DNA of 9,985 nt from Verrucomicrobiota bacterium (lineage in GTDB: Bacteria; Verrucomicrobiota; Verrucomicrobiia; Opitutales; Opitutaceae): contig JAEZAD010000306.1 of NCBI GenBank assembly GCA_023430565.1, forward strand, positions 1 through 9,985. Direction: 5' to 3'. Each line of letters opens with the position of its first letter. Position 1 is the first letter of the stretch. The notes beneath the pieces were generated by a model. It saw only the letters and a list, made by a program, of their open reading frames with translations, was not told the origin of the DNA and searched no databases. This document shows positions 1-4,940 of this stretch, one piece after another. The position numbers and the translations under genes are program-made.

Positions 1-515
1 CCGGCCTTCGCTTCGACTACTGCTCCAACGTCACCGGCATCGACTGGCCCGACAAAGAGATCGTCGAAACCACCAAGACCTCCGTGCCCGATCCCGCCGG
101 CGGCCCCGCGAAAGTCGTCGAAACCAAAACCAAGCGCCTCGAGCCCGGCTACCTCGAAGCCGTCTATCACCTCTACTCGATGGAGCTGAAACACGGCCCC
201 GTCGTCCTCCGCCTGCGCACCGCCAATCGCACCGACCAGGTCACGCTTCCGTCGCTCACGCCCGTCTGGCGCTCGTGCGAATTCCAGGAACGCGAAATCT
301 TCGACCTCTTCGGCATCGTCTTCAGCGACCACCCCGACCTCCGCCGCATCCTGATGTGGGACGAGTTCAAGGACCACCCGATGCGCAAGGACTACGTCCC
401 GCCCGACGACTTCGAATGGGAGCCGACGCCGCACGCCGACGTCCTCGCGAAAGCCCAAAAGCATTATCCCGCGCCGCCCGCCAGCGCCGCACCGAGCCCC
501 GGAGGCCCCGCATGA
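1..515 (+). CDS. nuoC: NADH-quinone oxidoreductase subunit C (NuoC), 5' partial
   Basis: NuoC is the 30-kDa-type subunit of the peripheral arm of complex I. It holds no cofactor and packs against NuoD and NuoB near the quinone site on the cytoplasmic side. The frame is open from base 3, and the first visible residues (GLRFDYCSNVTGIDWPD) match the family's N-terminal domain, so the gene starts upstream of the window; the GTG at 84 is internal. The diagnostic C-terminal signature is clear: EREIFDLFGIVFSDHPDLRR followed by ILMWDEFKDHPMRKDYVPP. Between the WPDKEIVE segment and the LEAVYHLYS strand lies a Pro/Gly/Lys-rich stretch of about 30 residues, where I recall a much shorter link in typical NuoC. 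The protein ends in a Pro/Ala-rich tail. Its TGA overlaps the nuoD ATG (ATGA). Identification is secure; the true start is not visible. Confidence 0.95.
   Translation, partial: GLRFDYCSNVTGIDWPDKEIVETTKTSVPDPAGGPAKVVETKTKRLEPGYLEAVYHLYSMELKHGPVVLRLRTANRTDQVTLPSLTPVWRSCEFQEREIFDLFGIVFSDHPDLRRILMWDEFKDHPMRKDYVPPDDFEWEPTPHADVLAKAQKHYPAPPASAAPSPGGPA
501..505 (+). promoter_or_regulatory. Shine-Dalgarno site for nuoD
   Basis: A GGAGG lies 6 bases before the ATG at 512, inside the end of nuoC. It decides the nuoD start in favour of 512 over the in-frame GTG at 584. It therefore implies that the heptad repeat at 529-556 is translated. Confidence 0.75.
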
Positions 516-1708
516 ATCCCTCCGATCGCTCAACTCTCAACCCTCAACTCTCAACTCCGTTCGCCGCGCCCAGCGGCGCAACGGTGCGCTCCGTCCACGA
601 CGAATTCCACGGCGACCTCCTCGAGGTCTCGATGGGCCCGCAGCATCCCTCGACCCACGGCGTGTTTCGCATGGTCGCCACCCTCGACGGCGAGCGGATC
701 GTGAAGCTGAAACCGGTTTTCGGATACCTCCATCGCAACCACGAAAAACTCGGCGAGAACACCACCTACCTCGCCTCGATGCCCTACACCGATCGTCTCG
801 ACTACCTCTGCTCGATGACGAACAACTGGGCCTACGCGCTCACCGTCGAAAAACTCGCCGGCCAGCCCGTCCCCGACCGCGCGCAATACCTCCGCGTCAT
901 CCTCGCCGAGCTCACGCGCCTCGTGAACCACGCCTGCCTCGTCGGCTTCCTCTTCAACGACCTCGGCACCTCCTTCACCCCGCTCCTCTACGCCTTCCGC
1001 GAACGCGAAAAAATTCTCGATCTCTTCGAAGCGCTTTCCGGCTCCCGGATGATGCACAACTACCAGCGCTTCGGCGGCTGCCGCGTCGACCCTTCGCCCG
1101 AATGGCTCGCCGCCGCCAGCAAGCTCGTCGACGGCTTTCCACGTTTCCTCGACGAATTCGAAGAACTTCTCACCGGCAACGAAATCATGCTCGCGCGCAC
1201 GCAGGGCGTCGGCGTCCTCCCGCGCGATCTCGCGATCAACGCCGGCATCACCGGCCCCATGCTCCGCGCCAGCGGCGTCGCCTACGATATCCGCAAAGTC
1301 GACGGCTACGGTTTCTACCCGCGCTTCGATTTTCGCATCCCGCTCGGCGAACACGGTGACACCTACGACCGCTACATGATGCGCATCCTCGAAATGCGCG
1401 AGTCCGTGAAAATTCTCCAGCAAGCCTTCCGCGATTTGCCGGCCGGCCCCGTCATGGATCCGAAAGCGAAGATCCGCGGCTTCCGCCCCAAACCCGGCGA
1501 AGCCTACGGCCGCATCGAAGGCCCCAAGGGCGAAATCGGATTCCATCTCATCAGCGACGGCAGCCCGAATCCCTATCGCTACCGCATCCGCCCGCCGTCG
1601 TTTATCAACCTCACCGTGCTCGAGGACATGTGCCTCGGCCACACCATCGCCGACTCCGTCGTGATCCTCGGCTCCGTCGACATCGTCCTCGGCGAAGTCG
1701 ACCGGTGA
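512..1708 (+). CDS. nuoD: NADH-quinone oxidoreductase subunit D (NuoD)
   Basis: NuoD is the 49-kDa-type subunit of complex I. It is related to the large subunit of [NiFe] hydrogenases and forms much of the quinone-binding cavity with NuoB and NuoH. The 398-aa product has MGPQHPSTHG at residues 41-50 (the quinone-site His loop), GYLHRNHEK at 71-79, PYTDRLDY at 91-98, and the family's C-terminal ending GEVDR. The length is close to that of stand-alone NuoD; this is not a NuoCD fusion. The ATG overlaps the nuoC stop and has a GGAGG at 6 bases. The first 25 or so residues are unusual: S7-T15 (STLNPQLST) is encoded by a 7-bp tandem repeat also found in nuoH, followed by an AAPSGAT stretch over a GC hairpin. 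Without this leader the family homology would begin near residue 27. nuoE/F/G do not follow; a 256-bp repeat island does. Confidence 0.97.
   Translation: MNPSDRSTLNPQLSTPFAAPSGATVRSVHDEFHGDLLEVSMGPQHPSTHGVFRMVATLDGERIVKLKPVFGYLHRNHEKLGENTTYLASMPYTDRLDYLCSMTNNWAYALTVEKLAGQPVPDRAQYLRVILAELTRLVNHACLVGFLFNDLGTSFTPLLYAFREREKILDLFEALSGSRMMHNYQRFGGCRVDPSPEWLAAASKLVDGFPRFLDEFEELLTGNEIMLARTQGVGVLPRDLAINAGITGPMLRASGVAYDIRKVDGYGFYPRFDFRIPLGEHGDTYDRYMMRILEMRESVKILQQAFRDLPAGPVMDPKAKIRGFRPKPGEAYGRIEGPKGEIGFHLISDGSPNPYRYRIRPPSFINLTVLEDMCLGHTIADSVVILGSVDIVLGEVDR
529..578 (+). repeat. Heptad tandem repeat plus GC hairpin, copy 1 (inside nuoD)
   Basis: Four head-to-tail copies of a 7-base unit CTCAACY occupy 529-556. 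They are followed by a short GC-rich dyad: CGCCGC (562-567), a 5-base loop, and GCGGCG (573-578). The first 27 bases (529-555) are identical to 2725-2751 in nuoH, and the following hairpin segment is also similar (18 of 23 bases by hand alignment). The forward strand has no stop codon in any frame, whereas the reverse complement contains TGA, so the element can sit in a gene only in this orientation without truncating it. It is read in the same frame as the nuoH copy, giving STLNPQLST. Confidence 0.85.
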
Positions 1709-1727
1709 AACCTGAGCAAAAGAAGAT

Positions 1728-1836
1728 GAATCTGGAACTCAGGAACTCAGGAACTCAGGAAACAAAACCCAGCCGACCTCTGCGGCTTCTCTGCTTTCCA
1801 CATCCCTCCGTTCCAGAGTTCCAGAGTTCCAGATTC
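1728..1836. repeat. Imperfect inverted repeat, 27-bp arms (nuoD-nuoI gap)
   Basis: The left arm 1728-1754 and right arm 1810-1836 are reverse complements at 25 of 27 positions, with a 55-base loop. Each arm consists of three 8-base words (GGAACTCA on the left, TTCCAGAG on the right). The two mismatches fall at the same position of successive words, as if one arm were copied with a single altered word. In RNA this would form a long stem. No T-tract follows, so it is not a standard intrinsic terminator. Confidence 0.85.
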
Positions 1837-1922
1837 CAAATAAGGAAATAAGGACCTCAGGAAGCGAATCACGCCGCGCTGCAGGCCCTGCTTTCCCGCT
1901 TTCCACATTATCCTCCGTGGCT

Positions 1923-1946
1923 CGTTCCAGCGTTCCCGCGTTCCAG
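1923..1946 (+). repeat. 8-bp tandem tract CGTTCCMG x3, second copy of the TTCCAG module
   Basis: Three 8-base words (CGTTCCAG, CGTTCCCG, CGTTCCAG) lie 18 bases before the nuoI ATG. They are preceded by a CTTTCCACATT ... TCCTCCG context that repeats the one before the 1811-1834 tract. The words can also pair with the left arm at 1728-1754, giving an alternative fold. Confidence 0.7.
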
Positions 1947-1964
1947 ATTTAATCACCATTCACC

Positions 1965-2711
1965 ATGCTCGGCTCCGGCATACTCAAAGGCCTCGCTGTC
2001 ACCGCGAAAAACTTCGTGGGCAGCTACACCACGCCCGAACGCATGGTGACCGTCGAGTATCCGGAAAAACGCATCCCGATTCCCGAGGCCTATCGCAACT
2101 TTCCGTTCCTCGTCACCGAAAACGCCACCGACCCCATGGGCACGCTCCGCTGCGTCGCGTGCCAGATCTGCGAGAAGGAATGCCCCCCGCAGTGCATCTA
2201 CATCGAGAAATCGAAGGACAAGAAGCCCGACGCCACCGGCAAGCCGCAGCTGTATCCAGCAATCTTCGACATCGATATCTCCGTCTGCATGAGCTGCCAG
2301 ATCTGCGTCGAAGTCTGCCCCTTCGACGCGATCAAGATGGACCAGGTCTACGAAATCGCGACGCCCGGTCGCTTCGACGAGCTCCTTCTCAACCGCGAAC
2401 AGCTCGCGAAGCCCAACACCTACTACCACGAGATTCATCCGACCGAGGCCGCTGAAGTCGACGCCCGCCTCGCCGCCGAACGCAAAGCCGCCGAGGAAAA
2501 AGCCAAAGCCGCCGCCGCTGCTGCTGCAGCGAAAGCCGCCGCCGCCAAAGCCGCCGCCCCTGCGGCCGCAACGAACACCGTCACCGCTTCACCCGCCTCA
2601 TCTACTCCGACCACCACACCTCGTCCCGCCGCCACGACTCCCTCTCCACCAGCTTCTAAACCTGCCGACGCGCCGAGCGCGGACGCTCCCAAGCCTCCGC
2701 CCGCCGCATGA
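1965..2711 (+). CDS. nuoI: NADH-quinone oxidoreductase subunit I (NuoI) with long C-terminal tail
   Basis: NuoI is the 8Fe ferredoxin-type subunit that carries clusters N6a and N6b and passes electrons to the N2 cluster of NuoB. The 248-aa product has two CxxCxxCxxxCP motifs: C63, C66, C69, C73 and C108, C111, C114, C118. The start at 1965 is the first ATG after an in-frame TAA at 1950-1952; there is no Shine-Dalgarno-like sequence before it. Homology ends near residue 160. From about 162 to 186 there is a charged Ala/Glu/Lys segment (likely helix), then a poly-Ala/Lys stretch (about 180-203), then a Thr/Ser/Pro/Ala-rich tail to 248. The tail adds roughly 80 residues to a family that is usually about 160-180 aa. 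Its end overlaps the nuoH ATG. NuoI placed between D and H, with E/F/G absent, is unlike the classic order. Identification is secure; the tail's role is unknown. Confidence 0.96.
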   Translation: MLGSGILKGLAVTAKNFVGSYTTPERMVTVEYPEKRIPIPEAYRNFPFLVTENATDPMGTLRCVACQICEKECPPQCIYIEKSKDKKPDATGKPQLYPAIFDIDISVCMSCQICVEVCPFDAIKMDQVYEIATPGRFDELLLNREQLAKPNTYYHEIHPTEAAEVDARLAAERKAAEEKAKAAAAAAAAKAAAAKAAAPAAATNTVTASPASSTPTTTPRPAATTPSPPASKPADAPSADAPKPPPAA

Positions 2712-3982
2712 CCTGCTTCGGTCTCTCAACTCTCAACCCTCAACTCTCAACGGTCGCGGCGCCCGCCGGCGCGACCTTCCTCGAACACGCCCCGCTCGCC
2801 GCCCGCGACTGGCTTGTATCCATTTTACCGGCACCGCTCCACTGGCTCGTTCATCACCTGATCACGATCGTCGCGGTCCTCGCCGTCTTCGGCCTCTTCT
2901 TCGCCTTCCTCACGATCGCCGAACGCAAGCTTCTCGGCCGCGTGCAAAATCGCCTCGGCCCCAACCGAGCCGGCCTGCCCTTCATGAAGGGCAAAGGTCC
3001 GAAACTCTTCGGCCTCACGCAGCCCTTCGCCGACGCCGTCAAAGCGCTCACGAAGGAGGACATCGTTCCTGCCGCCGCCGATAAACTCCTCCACTTCCTC
3101 GCTCCCGTCGTCGTCTGCACGTTCGCGTTGATGACGTTCGCCGTCCTGCCCTTCGGCCGCGAACTGATCCCCGTCGAGCTCGACGCCGCCGTCCTCTATT
3201 TCTTCGCCGCCGGCGCCGCCACCGAGCTCGCCATCTTCATGGCCGGCTGGTCCAGCCGAAACAAATACTCGCTGCTCGCCGCCATGCGCGCGCTCGCCCA
3301 GCTCATCAGCTACGAGCTCCCGCTGCTCCTCGCCGTCGTGCCCGTCATCATGCTTTCCGGCACGCTTTCGACGCAGAACATCGTTCTCGCGCAGGGCGGC
3401 TGGACTTTCGGCGTCCTCCCGCACTGGAACATCCTCACGCCGTGGGGCGCCTGTGCGTTTCTCATTTTCCTCATCGCCGCCCTCGCCGAATCCAACCGCT
3501 CGCCGTTCGACCTGCCCGAGGCCGAAAGCGAACTCATCGCCGGCCATCTCACCGAATATTCAGGTTTCAAATACGCGCTCTTCTTCATGGCCGAATATTT
3601 TGGCATGACCGCCCTCTGCGGGCTCGGCGTCACGCTCTTCCTTGGCGGCTGGCAGGCGCCGTTCGCGTTTCTCGAGTTCATCCCGTCCTACATCTGGTTC
3701 GGACTGAAACTTTTCTCGCTGATCCTCGTGCTGATCTGGATCCGCGGCACGCTGCTGCGCCTGCGCATCGACCAGCTCACGCGGCTCTCGTGGAAATTCC
3801 TCGTCCCGCTCGCGTTGATCAATCTCGCCAACGCCGCGTTCTGGTCGCTCACCGCGAATCTCCCGCCGCTCCTCCAGATCGCGCGCTGGCTCGTCGCGAT
3901 CGCGCTCGTCGTCATCCCGTTCGTGCTCATCGGCCGCCGCCTGAGCACCGGCCTCGCGCCGCGATCTTATCGATACGCATGA
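2708..3982 (+). CDS. nuoH: NADH-quinone oxidoreductase subunit H (NuoH)
   Basis: NuoH is the membrane subunit that forms the membrane end of the quinone tunnel and joins the peripheral arm to the proton-pumping arm. The 424-aa product has the family signatures ERKLLGRVQNRLGPNRAG (72-89), the first cytoplasmic loop GLTQPFADAVKALTKE, the acidic loop ALAESNRSPFDLPEAESEL (258-276) followed by AGHLTEYSGFKYALFFMAEY, and WIRGTLLRLRIDQL (344-357). Multiple hydrophobic segments fit a polytopic membrane protein. The start at 2708 (ATGA overlap with nuoI) has no Shine-Dalgarno-like sequence, so translation probably couples to nuoI. It gives a leader of about 40 residues before the first TM, including STLNPQLST at 7-15 encoded by the same 27-nt repeat as in nuoD. 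A later non-ATG start cannot be ruled out, but the overlap favours 2708. Confidence 0.96.
   Translation: MTCFGLSTLNPQLSTVAAPAGATFLEHAPLAARDWLVSILPAPLHWLVHHLITIVAVLAVFGLFFAFLTIAERKLLGRVQNRLGPNRAGLPFMKGKGPKLFGLTQPFADAVKALTKEDIVPAAADKLLHFLAPVVVCTFALMTFAVLPFGRELIPVELDAAVLYFFAAGAATELAIFMAGWSSRNKYSLLAAMRALAQLISYELPLLLAVVPVIMLSGTLSTQNIVLAQGGWTFGVLPHWNILTPWGACAFLIFLIAALAESNRSPFDLPEAESELIAGHLTEYSGFKYALFFMAEYFGMTALCGLGVTLFLGGWQAPFAFLEFIPSYIWFGLKLFSLILVLIWIRGTLLRLRIDQLTRLSWKFLVPLALINLANAAFWSLTANLPPLLQIARWLVAIALVVIPFVLIGRRLSTGLAPRSYRYA
2725..2776 (+). repeat. Heptad tandem repeat plus GC hairpin, copy 2 (inside nuoH)
   Basis: Units CTCAACT, CTCAACC, CTCAACT and CTCAACG run 2725-2752; bases 2725-2751 are identical to 529-555 in nuoD. 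A GC dyad follows: GGTCGCG (2752-2758) pairs perfectly with CGCGACC (2770-2776). An alternative fold pairs GCGCC with GGCGC inside the same segment. The repeat is read as STLNPQLST, then VAAPAGAT, paralleling PFAAPSGAT in nuoD. The repeated unit is therefore about 50 bp, larger than the tandem tract alone. Confidence 0.85.
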
Positions 3983-4485
3983 TCGCGCTGACCGTCATCG
4001 CCGCCCTCATTCTCGCGAGCGCCGCGTTCGCGATGACGCGCCGCAATCTCATTCACGCGGCGCTCCTCCTCATTTTCACCTGGGCCGGCATCGGCGCCTT
4101 CTATCTCTGGGCCGGCGCCGAGTTCGTCGCCTTCGCCCAAATTCTCATCTACGTCGGCGCCGTTTCGATGGTCGTCCTCTTCGCCGTGCTGCTGACCAAG
4201 CGCACGCTCGCCGACGCTCCGCTCGCGCCGGCCTCGCATCGCCGCGCGCTCGCCGCCGTCGTCGCCGGCGGCCTGGTCTTCGGTCTGCTCGCCTATGCGG
4301 TGCTCAACACCCGCTTCACCCTCCTGCCGACCAACGCGCCTTCGCTCACCGTCGCGCAACTGGGCCGCGAACTCATGGGCCCCCACGCCGCGTCGCTTCT
4401 CGTCGCCGGCGTGATCCTCACCGTCTCCCTCATCGGCGCGACCATCATCGCCGCCACCGACAAGAATCCGGAGGACCGCTCGTGA
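3979..4485 (+). CDS. nuoJ: NADH-quinone oxidoreductase subunit J (NuoJ)
   Basis: NuoJ is a small membrane subunit of the complex I proton-translocation arm, next to NuoH and NuoK. Its TM3 contains the pi-bulge helix that rotates during coupling. The 168-aa product has about five hydrophobic segments, and the hallmark segment FAQILIYVGAVSMVVLFAVL is at residues 52-71. The ATG overlaps the nuoH stop by ATGA and has no clear Shine-Dalgarno sequence. The stop overlaps the nuoK GTG. Length is normal for the family and nothing looks broken. Confidence 0.95.
   Translation: MIALTVIAALILASAAFAMTRRNLIHAALLLIFTWAGIGAFYLWAGAEFVAFAQILIYVGAVSMVVLFAVLLTKRTLADAPLAPASHRRALAAVVAGGLVFGLLAYAVLNTRFTLLPTNAPSLTVAQLGRELMGPHAASLLVAGVILTVSLIGATIIAATDKNPEDRS
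4470..4474 (+). promoter_or_regulatory. Shine-Dalgarno site for nuoK
   Basis: A GGAGG at the end of nuoJ lies 7 bases before the GTG at 4482. It supports GTG as the nuoK start. Confidence 0.75.
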
Positions 4486-4793
4486 CCGCGCTCCACCTCT
4501 GCCTACTCCTGTCTTCCGCCCTTTTCACGCTCGGCCTGATCGCCGCGCTCACGCGCAGCAACAGCATCCTCGTTCTCCTCGGCATCGAGCTCATGCTCAA
4601 CGCCGCCAATCTGAATTTCATCGCGTTCTGGCGTTTTGGCCCCGCGCCGGCCCCCGCCACCGGCGTGATCTTTGTCCTCTTCGCCATCGCGGTCGCCGCC
4701 GCCGAAGCCGCCGTCGGCCTCGCCCTGGTGATCGCCGTTTACCGCCACCAGAAAAACATCCGCCTCCAGGAGGCGAACCGCTTGAAGGGATGA
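4482..4793 (+). CDS. nuoK: NADH-quinone oxidoreductase subunit K (NuoK)
   Basis: NuoK is the three-helix membrane subunit homologous to MrpC that lies between NuoJ and NuoN and carries the E-channel glutamates. The 103-aa product has the normal family length. E36 sits in GIELMLNAANLNF and the second conserved glutamate is E75 in VAAAEAAVGLAL, both within predicted helices. The start is GTG, supported by a GGAGG at 7 bases and the 4-base GTGA overlap with nuoJ. The stop is followed immediately by the left arm of an inverted repeat. Confidence 0.95.
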   Translation: MTALHLCLLLSSALFTLGLIAALTRSNSILVLLGIELMLNAANLNFIAFWRFGPAPAPATGVIFVLFAIAVAAAEAAVGLALVIAVYRHQKNIRLQEANRLKG

Positions 4794-4934
4794 GGCGGCA
4801 AGCTCCAAGCGCTCCAAGCACCAAGCTCCAGTGAACCTTCAATTCTCCAACTTCCAACCTGTTCGAGCCGGCGCAGCTCTGATGTTTGGAGCTTCACTGG
4901 TGCTTGGAGCTTGGTCCTTGGAGCTTTCGCCGCC
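4794..4934. repeat. Long imperfect inverted repeat filling the nuoK-nuoL gap
   Basis: The left arm 4794-4835 begins on the base after the nuoK stop. The right arm 4893-4934 ends 6 bases before the nuoL ATG. The arms are 42 bases each with a 57-base loop. Both arms, read in the same sense, begin GGCGGC, end CCAGTGAA, and are built in between from AAGCTCCAAG and CACCAAG words in slightly shuffled order, so pairing requires small bulges. The loop holds related words (TTCTCCAAC, TTCCAAC, TTTGGAGC). No T-run follows the right arm. The repeat occupies the region where the nuoL ribosome-binding site should be and may mask it; that is inference. Confidence 0.85.
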
Positions 4935-4940
4935 GCGTCG

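Larger units (their letters stand above)
1709..1964. other. 256-bp non-coding repeat island between nuoD and nuoI
   Basis: No credible gene lies here. The stretch is built from 8-base tandem words: GGAACTCA x3 (1734-1757), TTCCAGAG-type x3 (1811-1834), AAATAAGG x2 (1838-1853) and CGTTCCMG-type x3 (1923-1946). A segment running CTTTCCACAT, then a CCTCCG, then a TTCCAG tract and ending CAGATT occurs twice (1794-1835 and 1899-1949), so the island looks like a duplicated module. I see no convincing promoter, and no hairpin is followed by a T-run, so nothing here supports a terminator. An in-frame TAA at 1950-1952 fixes the earliest possible nuoI start. Base composition is clearly lower in GC than the flanking genes. 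Confidence 0.8.

Noticed and set aside
584..586. GTG at 584 as the nuoD start, which would make the heptad repeat non-coding
   Set aside because: There is no ribosome-binding site before it, while ATG 512 has GGAGG at 6 bases and an ATGA overlap with nuoC. Kept only as a test for the finding.
1728..1946. CRISPR-like array from repeated words
   Set aside because: Units are 8 bases, directly adjacent, degenerate and without spacers.
4911..4940. Upstream TTG start for nuoL adding 10 residues (MVLGAFAAAS)
   Set aside because: It lies inside the right arm of the inverted repeat, and the residues from ATG 4941 already match the normal NuoL first helix.
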